Positions 25,899-39,054 of a DNA stretch of 64,000 nucleotides are shown one piece after another (the stretch's first letter is position 1; each line of letters begins with the position of its first letter). The notes beneath the pieces are model-generated. The model was not told the origin of the DNA, ran no database searches, and saw only the letters and a program-made list of their open reading frames with translations. The stretch lies in NCBI GenBank assembly GCA_029339195.1, contig JAPTJF010000107.1, positions 62,001 through 126,000 on the forward strand. The letters run 5' to 3'. A program made the position numbers and the translations under genes. Source of the DNA: Micractinium sp. NFX-FRZ (lineage: Eukaryota > Chlorophyta > Trebouxiophyceae > Chlorellales > Chlorellaceae).

Positions 25899-26000
25899 AT
25901 GCAGAAGCAGGCTCTGGAGCCCGCCCGCGCCCGCCCATGGGGGCGCCGCGCCCGCACCGCCTGGCCGCCGTTGCGGCCGTGTGCCTGCTCGCCCTGCTAG
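25899..26000 (+). promoter_or_regulatory. Overlapping upstream ORF of gene A
   Basis: ATG 25899 opens a 33-codon frame (start MQKQALEPARARPWGRR, end CACSPC) that overlaps the main start in another frame and ends at TAG 25998-26000. The tandem paralog has an equivalent frame ending at the equivalent TAG. It could dampen translation of the main frame. Conservation may simply reflect the overlapping signal-peptide codons. Confidence 0.3.
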
Positions 26001-29000
26001 GCAGTGCAGCAGCACAATGCGGCTCAGCAGGTGAGCCCAGCTGGGGGGCTGAATGCACCTGGGGGTCGAAAACTGACCGTCAAAGCAGACTGAGCTGTCC
26101 TCCGCCAGGCAACCTGGACGCAAGAGCCGCTGCAGCTGGGTGCAGTGACGTCCCGCTGCCTTCGCGCTGCTTGCCGTCGCATGCGCCTGGCAATGTGCGC
26201 AGCCATCTTTACCCCCTGCTTGCTGGCGCCACATCTAGCCACCCATGTTTCCCTCCCACGTACAGGCCAAATCAAGCTAGAGCTGGTGACTGCCAGCAGT
26301 GCGGGCAGCGCTGCCAGCATGGACTGGCTCCGCACCTGCCTGCCCTCCTTCCTCGTCAAAATTGCGGCCACGTGCGCCGTCTCCATCGAACCGCAGAATA
26401 CTGCCGGCCTCAATTCCTTCGTCCCCTCAATCTGGGCCAGCTACGTACCGGGATACGAGCACCCGGTGGGCACGCAGCCGCGCACGCCGCTCGCCTGCCC
26501 CACGGCTGAGGGGACACCGGTGACGCCTGGGACGACGGATGCTGCGGGCATCAATGCAGCCATTCTCACCGCCCTGCAAAAGTTTGTGTATGCCGGCAGC
26601 TTCGACCTGACAGGTGTCACGCTGACCTGGGCGGGCACCGGGGTGGCGGCCATCAGCTCGCCCGAGGCGGGGCCCTTCCCCGCGTCGGGCACGCTGCGAT
26701 ATGCGGTCACGCAGGTGGGCTGGGCTGGGCTGGGCTGCCAGCTGTGTTTGTGCTGAGGCTGTTCATGGCTGCAGCGGGCGTTGGGAGCACCCAGCAGGCC
26801 TGCAGTGGAATAGCAGGAGGCACAGCATCCGGTCGGCAGCGGCGCAGCGAGGGCCGCAGCGGGCCCGCAGCCGCATGCCGGCAGCGCAGCGCACCAGCAG
26901 CAGCTGTCGGCTGTGGCATGAGCAGCTGCTGGCACGCGCAGGAGCCACGGCAGGCGGCTGCCCTGCCTCCTCGCCACACCTGCGCAAGCAATCAATCATG
27001 CTGTGCATGCCGTGTCATGTGCAGCTCTGGTTGGGCGGCCACGCCATCCTCCTCATTCTCCTCCTCATCACTTCCATGCATTGCCTCTGGCCTCTTCCCC
27101 TTGCTTTGCAGTCCTCCCTCCCAGACTACTACTCCGGCCTGACTCTGGTAGACACCAAGGCACAGGTGGCAGACTGCTCTGAGGCACAAGCAGGAGACTT
27201 GACCGCTGCCGCTGGCGAGTGCTTGGTTGTGACCGACACGGTGGCCAGCACCCCCAAGTGCCCAGCGGGCAGGCGGGAGGTGGCCCTGGGCGGCTCCCCT
27301 GCCACCTACAAGATCTGCCCCTACTGCAGCGCCGGTGGGTGGCCATGCTGCCTGAATGCCCAACCGCCCGCGCATCTGCCGCCTGCCGCCGTGTGCCACC
27401 GCTGGCACAGGCCTGCTGCCTGCCGCGTGCCACGGCCACGCAGGCTGGCACCTGCTTGCATCTGGCAGCTCGCCACATGCCAGATGGCCTGCACATGCCG
27501 TTGAGTGCAGCACCGCTTCCACTGCACGCCCCGCCTGCCGAGCCGGCCTGCAAGCTCCGGGCATGTTGTTTAGATCCTAGGGGCAACTGATTGACTGATT
27601 GAGTGCAGGCGCCTATTCCGCCTCTGGAGACACCACCTGCACAGGCTGCGCAGCGGGGACGTACTACAAGGGGCTGGGCAACACGGCCAGCGGCTGCACA
27701 CAGTGCCCGGCGGGGTACTACAACGACTTGACAGGTGCGCGCTTCCTGCACTGCGCACAAGCAGCGGCAAAACATGCTTGTAACGGCGCGCGCTGCCGCC
27801 GCTGAGGCTCCGCCTGTGGCCCCCGCAGCCGGCCATGAGCGGAGTGTACTGTGGCAGCCGCAGCCCAGTCCAGTCCCTAGCCCAGGCATTCGTGGCTGCC
27901 ACGCCGCGCTGCCTTTGTCACGGCTGCAGCTGAGTTGGGGGGCATTGCTGCAACCGCGCTCGCCTGCTCATGCTTTCCTTGCCTGCCCACGCCTGCCCAT
28001 GCTCACCCCTCCCCGCCTGCAGGCGCCTCTGAGTGCAAGCCGTGCGCCGAAAACAGATACAGTGCAGCAGGCTCCGATGCCGTGGGAGACTGCTTAGCAT
28101 GGTGCGCTGACTGGGCTGCCTGGGAGGGGTCGTGGCTGCTCCGGCATGCTTCCCGGCTGCCGCGCACATGCCGTGGGGCATCAGGACTGCAGTGCAACTG
28201 TCGCCATGCCGTCGCATGCGCTGCGCCGCCCATGACGTCTGCCCCCCACCCTGCCCTGCCGCCCCATCCCATGTGTGCCGCAGCCCGGCGGGGTCGTTCG
28301 CCTACTGGCCGGGCTCATCCCATTGCGTGAACTGCGTCAACGGCGTGCCCGCCTGCACAGCTGGCTCGGACGGCGTCTCCAGCTGCAACAGCGTGGCCAC
28401 ACCGTCAGAAGGCAAGCAGGCCTGTTGCTTGGCCTGCCCTGCTGCCCGCCAGGCGGCCTGCATGCAGCGTCAGCCGGGCACTTTTGGTGGTCACCAGCCT
28501 CCCTGATCCCGTTTCACTGGCAAATGAGCTCTGCTCTGACACCCCAGCGCCCAGGCAGCAGACACTACCCCCTAGTCAGCCTGCAGGCGACCACGTGCCT
28601 GGCCCATCTGCTGAGCGCTGTGTTGTTCGTACATTTGTCCTTCCCTCACGGCCCGCAGGCTACCACGTGCTGTCTGTCAGCTCCGCTGGCACGCTGGGCA
28701 CGTGCACGACGCCGCCGGTGGGCACCTACTGGCCGCTCCTGACTCAGTGCTCCTCCCTCACCAACACCTACCTCTCCCTCTACGTGGCGGGGGACTGCTC
28801 GGGTGGGTGGGGGCCACGCCTTCCTGTGTGTGTTGCACCTCTCTTTCCGCAGCGGAGCTTGCGGCAACGGCTCCAGGTGTTGGGTGGGGATGCCAGCTGG
28901 CGTGGGCAGGCGTGGGCGGGTGCGCACGCCTCCAGAATGGATGTGCTTCTTGGAGCTGTGAACCTCCTCCTGCTGGCATTCCTCCCCCTGTGTCCCACCC

Positions 29001-32000
29001 AGCTCCTCCCCACACCTCTACCTAGAGAAGAAGCAAAACAAAAAAAATGCTCCCAGCTCTCCAACCGACCAACCAACCAACCTCCCTTCTGTTGCCTTTG
29101 CCACCCCAAGTCACAGTCTTTCCCCATCAGGGAGGGCCACCTGCTCTGTCACCCGTCGTGTCTCACACCCATCCCCCTGCCTCTTGCCCTTCCCACCCCC
29201 ACATCTGTGTGCAGTGACGGTCTTCCCCACCAAGGAGGACTCCTGCTCCGAGCCCCTGGCAAACTCAGCCCGCAGCTCCGCCGTCTACTCATACAGCAGC
29301 CTCTGGATCAGCGCCTACTACGTGTCCGTGGACAGGATCGCCACGAGGATCGACTTGAACTCAGCCGCGAGGTGAGCGTTGGGCGGCGAGCGGGGAGGAG
29401 GGCACATGCGCGCACCGCGTGCACCTCTCTGTAGCCCTGCGCTGCTGGCAGGCTGGCAGGCTCGAGGTGGCTTGGCCTGGTACAGCAGGGCCGGAAGTAC
29501 GGGCGTGGGCTATCAGCCTGCGTGGCACAAGCGGGAGGCGGTCGGCAGCTGGGCCCAGGGGTCCTGTTTGCCGCTCGTGCACCACGCCTGTTTTGGTGCC
29601 CATGCACCCACCCCCTCGACCCATCCCGCCCTGCCCCGTGCCCTGCCTGCCCCTCCCTGCCCTGCAGCGCCTTTGCTTTCACCCTCGACGGCGGCACCGG
29701 CCCCACTCTTGACATCCGGTCGTACATGGTCACCTCTGCCCTCGCCAGCGCCGGCACGGTGTCCACGGCGGTCGCAGGGGTGAGCCTGCTCTGCTGCACA
29801 GAGGCCCCAGCCCCCAGCCCCCCGACCCTGGCACCGCTGTGGGAGCCGCGTTCCGGCGAGCGCTGCCAGCTCGCGTGTGCAGCATGTGCAGCACATGGCA
29901 GCACAGCTGGCTGGCCTGAGCACACGCCCCACGCAATGCTTGCACCACCCTCGCATCTAATCACTCAAGCTTGCGCCCCCGCCTGCTTGCCTGCTGCGCC
30001 CGCTCCTGCAGGGTAGCTCCCCCTACTGCACCGACGGCTTCATCTCTGGCACGGCAACCGTGCTGGGCGCGGGGCCGGTGGCGCTCGCGACAGATGCCAA
30101 CAGCTACTGCCCCGCCGGCTCCTACAGAGCCGCAGATGGCTGCCGCCCCTGGTGTGCCCGCCCGCCTCCCCGCCAGCTGGCATGCCGCCGACAGCAAAGC
30201 GTGCGCCAGCCATGCACGCCCGTGCCTCTCAGCCTGCCGCCCGGCTGGGGCTAGCTCTTGACGATGCCGCACTCCTGCTGTGGGTGCTGCGGTGTCCCCC
30301 TGATGTGCATCTAAATGCGTTGGCGCATGTGGGGGCCGTCGTGTGGCAACCGCGACTCAAGTGCCCCTCGCCTCTCTCTGTCCCCTCGTGCCCCCTCCCC
30401 TACCTCCTGCAGCCCGACGGGCTACTATTGCAGCCTGTCCGACCCCGCCACAGTCAACGAAGTGACCGCTCCCCAAGCGTGTGCCATTGGTGAGGCCGGC
30501 GGCCACCCAAGGGGCGCCCCTGCTTTGCCCCAGCAGCCTCGAACACAGCACCTTCCCCCACTTGAGACCCTGTGACAGCCCTTGACACCGGCCCGCCTCC
30601 CTGCCCCCGCAGACACCTACAACCCCTACCTGGGCCAGACCGCCGCCACCGACTGCCAGACCTGCACCGCCACCGGCCTCACCTCGCTGGCAGGATCCGA
30701 CTACTGCACGCACCCCGACCACAACACCGCCTGCGCCAACGGTGCGCCGCCGCACCAGCTGCAAGCCCAGCCTGACCATTGCAGCGCCACCCCGGTTGCA
30801 GTTAGTGTATCCGTCAGCGCCTCACATCTGCACACCCCTGGCTGAGGGCTCAGCTGAGCCTCCGCCCCACTTACCAAGCCGCTGCTGCCGCACGGACGCT
30901 GCTTCTGCTCACCCTTGAGTTCCCCACGCGCTGCTGGCAGTGCTCGCTCCGCCTGGGCGTGCTGCAACGGCTGCGGTGTGCGCTTTTCTCGGCATCCCTG
31001 CCTGGACAGCGGCCACAGCGCCTGCCCTGCTGACCCGACTGGTGTGCTGCCCTTGCGCCCCTCCCGCCCCTCCCGCCCCGCAGGCCAGGAGTACATTGAT
31101 GCTTCCAACTCGTGCGCTGACTGCCCAGAAGGCACCTACCGCAGCACAGCAGAGGAGGCGGTGTGCTTGTCCTGGTGAGAGCCTGGGGCGGCGGCAGTGC
31201 TCTGCCCGCCCCTTGCCGGGTTGCACGGCCGCAGCCATGCTTTTGATTCCTGGGCAGAGCCTGCTGGGCATACCTCTTTTCAGTACTGGCTGGTCGCAGC
31301 TTGCTCTGGTGGCTGGCAGGGCATGCCCTCCTGCCTTGCAGGCCGCGTGCCGCTGCGCCCTCGACGGATTGCCACGCTCGCTGTCCTGCCTGGCCCGTCG
31401 CGACACCCCTGCCCTCGCCCTGCACGCTTGCTCACGCCTGGGACGTGCGCCCCCCCTGCCCACTCTGTCCGTGCAGCCCCACGGGGCAGTACTCTGGTGC
31501 CAAGGCCACCAACTGCATAAACTGCCCTGTTGGGCAGTACAGCGACATCTACGGCTTACGTGAGTCGGGCAGTACCGCCGCATGACACGAGCGCACCCAG
31601 CGGTGGTGCGGGCAGCCAAGGGTTGTGAGCCGCACAGGGTGTGAGTGCACCAGAGAGTGCGCCACCGGTGCGTGCCCTGCTGCCGTGCTGAAGGCAGGGG
31701 CGGGAGCTGTGTGGCCCGGTTGGGTGCCTGGCCTGGCCTGGCTCAGCGTGGCGCAGCGTGGCCCAGCGTGGCGTGTATCCAACATGACCCTCAGGCTCAC
31801 TCGCTTGCAAATCTCCGTGTCTTTGTCGGCCCCCGAACCCCCACCGCAGCGGTCCAAACGGGCGGCACGCAAAAGTGCCTGCTCTGCCCCGCCGGCCAGG
31901 TGCCCCAGACAGACGGCGGCCAGCTGGGCCAGCTAGGATCCACCTCCTGCTACACCTGGTAAGTGGCCTGAACATCTACCCGCATTACAATCCAGGGCAG

Positions 32001-35000
32001 TACGTTGAACCAGGGGTGTGTGTACTTGAGAGTCCGCTCAGCCGGCAAGGCTTGTGTGGCTGATCGCATGTTGGGTTACTATGTAGGGCACCGGCCCCCA
32101 ACCATCCACGCTTCCACAGCTGCCTGCCACGTGCAGGGCCCTTTGCGCATGCTGGCAGGTGCACACCCCGCCCCTTGCCGCAGCGCTCCGGTGTGCTGCG
32201 CTGCAGGCCCGCCCCGCAACCTGCACCCAACTCTTCCCCCTGCCCGCTGCCCCCCATTGCCGCCACTTGCAGCCCCGCCGGCACGGAGGCCAACGCAGCA
32301 ACTGGGCTGTGTGACGCCTGCACCGCTGGCACTTATAGGACCAGCAGCTCCAGCGTCACCACCTGCCAGCAAATTCCGGCGGGTGGGTGGGTGGGTGGGT
32401 GGGTCATTGCGGCACTGGTGACCATGACATGCACAGCATGGCTCACAAGCCGCAGGTCGTGGCGCCACCGGCGCCCAGCTTGCAAACGCCCGTGGTTGCC
32501 GCCTGCCAGGGTGACTGGAGGCGACGGTGGGGGCGTCACTGCCGCACACTGCCTGCCTGGCGGGCGGGCTGCCTGCAGGCACGGGCACGCCCAGCAAATC
32601 GCCCTGCGCTGATCCTCGTGAATCCGGTCTATTCACCGCCGCACCCCACGCTGCTCTGCTCCCGCCCTTGCCAAGTGCAGGCTTCAAGGCTGTGGCTGCC
32701 ACCCCCCTGCTGGCAATCGAGCCGTGTGAAGCGGGCACTGTGTCCTACTACAGCAGCGGTGCCCGCGTGCCCAGCGGATCCCCCACCACCTGCTCCCCCT
32801 GCACCGGCGACCACACGCACGCGCCACGCAGAGGTGAGGGGTCGTGCTGCGCCTGCTGTGCCGCCGGCCGTGCTGCTCCTGCTGTCTCTGTTATTGCCGG
32901 CTCGCAGCGGAGCGGCTGTACACACAGCCCGGCCCGGTTTTGACACCACCCCGGAGTGGGGCAGCCTGGGCACATCTGTTCAGCGGTGGTGTGAGGGGGA
33001 GCCAGGCAGGATCCAGGCGTGACCGGCCTGCCCACGAGGCACGGTGCAGTGGCTTGCCATGAGGCGCCTGCTCAGGGGTCGGTTCTGGAGCGGGCCTTGA
33101 GCGGTGCCGGCAGCCCAGCGTTTGGGTTTGTGGCTGCTGACACATGGAGGAGAGAGAAGCGGTGTTTTGTGGGTGTGCCGGGCCGTGCACCAGCGCCCCT
33201 GCCCACGTGCTGCTTGCCCCGCATGCCTGTTGCCCCACGCCTGGTGCAGGCATGAGCGCCTGCGCGGCCTGCCCCGCCGGCACCTACCCCACCAACTCTG
33301 GGACCGGGGCGGCCTCTGCCTCTGGCAACGACCAGTGCTCCAAGTGCTACGACGTCGTCACAAATACAGTGCGGGTCTCCTACCGGCCGCCCTCAGACAC
33401 CTCGTGAGCTTGGGGGGGCGCCAGGGGCGCGGGCAGGCCGGGAGTAGGTGTCGGGTGGGCGCGCATGGTGACGCCAACAGGCAGTGTTTTGCAGGTGCAC
33501 CGCCTGTAGCCGCCATGCTATGCCGCCTTGATCTCTCATCCGCTGCACCTCACCTGACCTTGCTCTGGACACGCCGGTCCGCTCACCGCCCCGCCCTGCC
33601 CCGTCCTCTTTGGGTTCCACCCCCGCCTCTCCCCCTGCTGCAGCGGCGTCTGCTCCGTGTGCACAGCTGGCAAGGAGGTCGGCGGCAGTGGCCACAAGTA
33701 CTGCCTGCCCTGGTGAGCCGTCACAGGCCGTGTTCAGGTTCACGCCATGTCATCTTCGCCCCGAGTTTTTCTCTGTTTACACATAGGGCCACAAGCACTG
33801 CCTGCCATGTTGCTGAGCGGCAACTGCTGTCCCCTGATGCTCTGCTCTGCTTTGCCCGCCAGCCCAACGCACTTGCCGCAGACACAACCCCTCACCCTGC
33901 TGGGCGCTTTTCGACGCCTTGCCCCTGCCTCACACTTGCGGTGGTGGCAGCTCGCCCACTTGCCTGTTGCACGCCTGGCTGCCACACCCCTGCAAGTCGT
34001 GGGACCAACACGCGACTCACCCCACTCAATCCTTTCCTCGTCTGTTCCCTTCTACCCTGCGCCTGCAGCGCTCCCGGGTTCTACAACCCCGCCTTTGACG
34101 GTGGCGTCACTGCTGGCGACTCAAGCAAGGCAGCCAAGTTTGAGAACTGCCAGCCCTGCCCCATCAACACCTACAGCTCGGCAGGGGGGGCGCTCACCTG
34201 CCTGCAGTGCCCCGCGGGGCAGAGCACCGACGGGCCGGGCGGCACAGCGTGCGAGGCGTGCCCGCTGGGCTACTACTCGCCCACAGCGGAGAGCCCGTGC
34301 GTGTCCAGCCCCCGGGGAAACTTTGTGGGGACAACAGGAGCCACAAACTTCACGCCCTGGTGAGGGACCGGTACTGTGTGCCCTGGTGTGGTTTGTGTGA
34401 CTGGGCCAGGCGCCCCCGTTACGAGCACACCACAGCTGTCCTGAGCTCCCACCCGGCGGGGGCGGCTGGGGGAGGCGGGCAGGCACCTCGGCACCACGTC
34501 GGACCCCGCTGCGGTGGCGGGCACTTTGTGCGTGCAACAGCCCACAGTGCCCCACACGCCCTGTGCTTCTAACTGGGTGCCGCTGCTGTCTTGTCCCGCC
34601 ATGGCTGCAGCCCCAAGGGCACGTTCAGCAACGATCGGGGCGTGAGCGCGTGCGAGCCATGCGGGCCTGGACAGTACAGCAGCAACGTGGCTGCCAGGGC
34701 CTGCCTGGTGCGCTGAGCTGGCAGAGGGCTGAGCTGGCATGCAAGACAGGGGGGAGCGGTGCTGAGCTGGCGCGACGGGTCCCTCGCAGCGCGTGGCGTT
34801 GAGATGGCAGTCAAGGGACGGTGATGGGCGGCTGGCCATGCCGCGGCAGCACTTGCCCACCAGGGCCGTCGCTGACCCTCTGTCCAGCACCAGAGCGGCA
34901 GTGCTGGCTGGAAGGCGCCTCTGCCCCCCGCGCTTGTGCTTGCCCTTCATGCCATGCCATGCTTGCCCTGCTCCCCTGTGCTGCAGACCTGCGCTGCTGG

Positions 35001-36282
35001 CACCCGGTCCATGTCCCAAGCCAGCAGCTGCACGAAGTGCTTGGCTGGCTACTCGTCACAATCGGGCAGCCGGGTGTGCAATGCCTGGTGAGTGGGCGGG
35101 ATCCCCCTTGCCGCCCCGGCTCTTGGAAGCGAGGTGCATCCACTGCCGGCGGTGCACCAGTGCGGCACGGTGGCACACGGCGCGTGGACATGGCGGAGCA
35201 AGGGTGCTGAGTGCCGCGCTGCGCTTCCTGCTGATGTGCGTGCCTCCCCCCACCCGCCTGGCGTGCAGCAAGCCGGGCACGTATGCCCCCAGCGCGGGCT
35301 CCTCCAGTTGCTCCCTCTGCCCCAAGGGCTTCCAGTGCCCCACCAAAGCACTCAGGTCAGTGCTGAAGCTGCTGCAAGCGCCCAGCTATCTGCCTGAGAC
35401 GTGGCCTGCATGCAGCCCGGGTGCTTGCTGCTGCCACGCCTGCGGTACTTACCACTTGCTCTGCCTCGTCGGCAGCTGGGCACTCCAGGCAGCCTGTCCT
35501 GTCGAATGTCGTGCTGAACGCCGGACGCCGGACGCCGCTGCCCGAACACCATGCGTCTGCGCCTTGCCTGCAGCGCCGCCCAGGCCTGCCCCAAGGGCCA
35601 CTACAGCAACACACCCGGCAGAATACTGTGCACCCCCTGGTGAGCTGGCCAACCAATTTGGGCGGGCCGCTGTGCAGCTGTGCTGTGCTGGTGCCGTGTG
35701 ATGCTGTGCATGCTGTGTGTTCGGGCATGCTGTGCACGTGTGCGGTTCGCCCGGTCCCGGCCCCGCATGCCCACAGATGCAGTGGTGCCGCATGCTCGAT
35801 TGCATGCGGAGGCTGACCGCTGTGCGCTGCCCGCCGCGCTTTCTTGCTCCGCAGCCCACCAAACACGTTCGCCAGCGCAACAGGGGCGACAGTGTGTAGT
35901 AAATGGTGAGCCGCGCTGCGCGTGCTGTGCTGTGCACTGTGCTGCCAAGCTGTGCATGCGCTCATCCTGTGCTTGCCGCCTTGCTTTGCCTCTGACGGCG
36001 ATACCCACCCATGAACGTCCCCCGCCGCCTCCTTGCTTTGCTCTCCAAGCGTGCGCCTGCCTATGGCAGCTTTGCATGCACTGTACCGCGCTGAGTTGCG
36101 CCGACTCGACTGCCTGCCAGCTGGCAGCCAGCCGCCCGGTGCCTGCCGCTGACTCTGTCCCCTCGGCTGCCTCCTCCCTGTGCAGTGCCAACGGGCAAAC
36201 AACGAGGGGGCTGGTGGGTCAGTCGACGTGTTTTGCCTTCCGGCAATACACGTGGCGACGCCTGCTGCGCTTCTGGCGGTAG
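25937..36282 (+). CDS. Secreted cysteine-rich repeat protein A (ephrin-receptor/TNFR-like repeats)
   Basis: Twenty-six exons (25937-26030, 26266-26714, 27112-27334, 27609-27734, 28023-28101, 28284-28411, 28659-28802, 29215-29371, 29668-29779, 30012-30151, 30413-30489, 30613-30741, 31084-31174, 31477-31559, 31850-31958, 32273-32382, 32681-32833, 33250-33403, 33644-33712, 34069-34359, 34611-34707, 34987-35087, 35269-35355, 35574-35639, 35855-35905, 36186-36282) encode 1138 aa. MGAPRPHRLAAVAAVCLLAL then LGSAAAQC is a signal peptide. Residues 30-250 form a conserved N-terminal region I do not recognise. Then come many CxxCPAGTY-type modules (for example CAAGTYYKGLG, CPVGQYSDIYG, CPAGQSTDGPGG), as in GCC2/GCC3 ephrin-receptor-like repeats, interrupted at about 370-505 by a Cys-poor segment. 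No transmembrane helix or GPI signal is visible; the end is basic and aromatic (YTWRRLLRFWR). Probably extracellular or cell-wall, ligand unknown. An in-frame ATG at 25835 would bury the signal peptide and has no counterpart in gene B. Confidence 0.85.
33786..33814 (+). repeat. Echo of gene A exon 19 end
   Basis: GGCCACAAGCACTGCCTGCC then ATG copies the exon end at 33690-33713 (GGCCACAAGTACTGCCTGCC then CTGG) in the following intron. The paralog has the same copy at the same place. Confidence 0.75.
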
Positions 36283-36831
36283 CCCCTGCGCCATGCACCC
36301 GCCCCCGCTTGCTTGCTTGCTTGCTGCTGCTGCTGCTGTTGCGTCTCTCCCTCCTTTCCTCCTGCCCGTTCCTCTCCCCTCCACACTCCACCATCATTTT
36401 GTTGTAGACTGCTGCTGACCCGCCACACACACCTCGCTGCCCATCCTAGGCCTCCACGCTGAGGCAGCTGCTCCTGCCCCTGCTGCTGCGGCGGCTGCAG
36501 CTGCCTCACCGCCACCGCCCTGACTCCAGCCCCACCCCACACACTAGGTGTACCATTTTTGCTTCCTCTCCGCACAGCGACCCCCACCCCGGTGCGCCCA
36601 CACATCCTGGAACCCCTGACCTCCCCTGCTCCGGCAGCAATGCCCCCTCAGATCAGCCAGCGCCCCTGCCGCTCTCCCGCGGCCCCCTCATTCTCTCCCT
36701 CCCCTCTCTCTCACCTCCTCCTTCTGTTGTGCCTCTGCTGCTGCTTTACGTCTGCTCCCTGTCCTGCTCATCCCTGCCTGCTTCCGACAAGAACGCCCCC
36801 AAAGGGCCAGGTGCAACACCCTGCGCCGCTT

Positions 36832-36836
36832 TGTAA
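36832..36836 (+). terminator. Putative poly(A) signal TGTAA of gene A
   Basis: TGTAA lies about 550 bases past the stop codon of gene A, almost the same distance as in gene B. Motif type is established for chlorophytes; assignment is positional. Confidence 0.5.
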
Positions 36837-37504
36837 CACCACACTAGCACTCAAGCGGGGGGATAGGGTGTTTTCCAGAGTGCAGGCGGCAGGGACGAGG
36901 GTGCCAACTCAGCAGGAAGGGCAGGGGCCACGGTGCTCGTTCAGCTGCGGCTGCGGGGGCGCCTCATGGTTGCACCAGGGTGCTACTTATCATGTGTCAT
37001 ATTCATACTTTATGGCATGACATGATTTGCTTTCACGCAGGTAGTGCGTGCGGTGCGGTGCAAACACGTAGCGGGGAATCCGGGCTGTTGTAAAAGCATG
37101 TGTTGGGGATTGCAGGTCAAAAGCATTCCTTTGCGTTGAATAGAGGGAGATGAATTGCGTGGGAAGCCTGATACCTGTCCTGACCAGGCCGGCCAACCTT
37201 CTGCGGCCAGGTGAAGCGGCGGGAAGGCGTGGCGGCGGGGATGGGGAATGACCCCCACTGCCGCTCCCCGCAGGAGCCATGTGGGTGGCTGCTGGCGTCC
37301 TCAGACTGCAAGAAACCGCCCCTTTAAGAGAAACATGAGACTGCGAGATAGGTAAACCAGCCAAGAGAGAAACATGTGAGAGTGTCTGTGTCCTGTCCTG
37401 GAATGTCGGGTGGATTGCCCGGAGCGCAGCACGTACCCCAGCAGCTGGTGGCCAATTCGCCCCTCCTCCACCCACCGCTGCATGCCTTCCACCTTCTGCA
37501 CCCG

Positions 37505-37517
37505 TATTTAGATATAG
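37505..37517 (+). promoter_or_regulatory. TATA-like stretch upstream of gene B
   Basis: TATTTAGATATAG is an AT-rich island 143-155 bases upstream of the ATG at 37660, similar in position to the element before gene A. Functional assignment is inferred. Confidence 0.35.
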
Positions 37518-37618
37518 AAAGCAAGCGGCCAGCAAGCGGGTGCACCGGCGGTGAGAATCGGCTGCGCATCTGGGCCCCTCGCAGCGCCCTCCCTCGCAGC
37601 GCCCCCGGTAACTGCCGT

Positions 37619-37741
37619 ATGCTGCAGAATCAGGCGCAGGAGCCCGCTACTGCCCGCCCATGGGGGCGCCGCGGCCATGCCCGCGGCGCGCCGGCCCTCC
37701 CGCCGCCCTTCTGCACGCGGTGTGCCTGCTCACGCTGCTAG
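37619..37741 (+). promoter_or_regulatory. Overlapping upstream ORF of gene B
   Basis: ATG 37619 opens a 40-codon frame (start MLQNQAQEPATARPWGRR, end CACSRC) overlapping the main start in another frame and ending at TAG 37739-37741. It corresponds to the frame before gene A. An in-frame TAA upstream of 37660 with no intervening ATG supports 37660 as the main start. Confidence 0.3.
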
Positions 37742-39022
37742 GCAGCGCAGCAGCACAGTGCGGAGTAGGAGGTGAGCCTCGGCCCTGAATCGATGACAGC
37801 AGATGGATGCTTCAAGGTTGCAATGCAATTGCAGGCTGTGGGTGTTGCCAGCGCGCCGCCGGGGTTGCAGCCTGCACGGGGCCCGCCATGCGCCGCCGCT
37901 GACCTGCGGCCGACGACGGCTGGCCGCTTTGCGCCAATGGTAGCCAATGACTGCCTTTGGCTTGATTTTCTGTTGGCTTCCTCAACCCCACGCCCTCGGG
38001 CTGTCTTCTTCCTCTTCTTCAGCTCGCGCCGCTCCACGCTGTGCATGCAATGCCGCCGCCACTCCGCCGCCGCCCCGCTCGTGTTGCTGCAAGCGCGGGC
38101 GGGCAGTGCGGCAGCCGAGGCTGTCGCCAAGCCGGCCCGGCTGCCTGCAGCACCCACCGGCTGGGGCAGCCCACCTGCCCCAGCTTGCCCTCATCCCGCC
38201 ACATCCTTTCTCATTGCAGGATACATCAAGCTAGAGCTGGTGACCGCCACCAGTGCGGGCAGCGCTGCCAGCATGGACTGGCTCCGCACCTGCCTGCCCG
38301 CCTTCCTCATCAGAATCACGTCTGGCTGCGACGTCTCGATACAAGCCGTGGATGCCGCAAACTCGTTTGTCCCCTCCATCTGGGCCAGCTACGTGCCGGG
38401 GTACGAGCACCCGGTGGGGACGCAGCCGCGCGCGCCGCTCGCCTGCCCCACTGCCCAGGGGCCGGCGATTCTGGGCACCGTCCTCAACATCCCAGCCACC
38501 ATTCGAACGGCGCTGCAGCGCTACGTGTACGGCTCAACCTTTGAGCTGTCACCCATCACGCTGACCTGGCCGGGCATCGGCGTGGCGGCCATCAGCTCGC
38601 CCAAGGCGGGGCCCTTCCCCGCGTCGGGCACGCTGCGATACGCCGTCACAGATGTGGGTGCTGACCTGCCATGCTGGCATGCTCTGTTTGTCTGTCTGTC
38701 TGTCGTTGTGTTGAGGGCGGGTGGGCGGCTGTGTGGGAGAAGCGGGCGACGGTGTGCCAGTAATGCAGCGGGCTCAGCTGGGGAAGGCATGCGCTTAGGG
38801 GCGTGGCCAGGGGCGCAGCTACTGCCGGGGAGGCGGCGGCGGGAGCTTGAGTGCAGACCGTGGGAGGCGCGTGGGTGCATGGGCTGCGTCATCCCGCACC
38901 CATCCTGCTCCTCGTCAGCCCTTGCATGCCTGGCGGCCACCTCTATGCATGCCTCTTTCCGGTACTGCAGCAACAACGCTTGCTTGCAGGCACGTTCGCA
39001 CCGCCCGCCTCCTGCCCGTGCC

Positions 39023-39054
<32 letters not shown>

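Larger units (their letters stand above)
24901..25936. other. Intergenic: PKG-like 3' UTR and promoter of cysteine-rich gene A
   Basis: The left part follows the PKG-like stop codon; no TGTAA motif was found in it. The right part leads into gene A and contains the TATA-like element at 25777-25783. A 17-base direct repeat lies at 25178-25211. No other gene is supported. Confidence 0.5.
36283..37659. other. Intergenic: gene A 3' UTR and promoter of gene B
   Basis: The first half is pyrimidine-rich 3' UTR with a TGTAA at 36832-36836. The second half, less GC-rich around 36990-37380, leads to gene B and holds a TATA-like stretch at 37505-37517. A minus-strand open frame at 36990-37535 lacks any recognisable coding signature and was not called. 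Confidence 0.5.

Noticed and set aside
25835..25936. In-frame upstream ATG that would extend protein A by 34 residues
   Set aside because: The extension would bury a clear signal peptide. Gene B has an in-frame stop and no ATG at the equivalent place.
36990..37535. Minus-strand open frame upstream of gene B
   Set aside because: It has no domain and no conserved counterpart upstream of gene A, and it overlaps the likely promoter of gene B.
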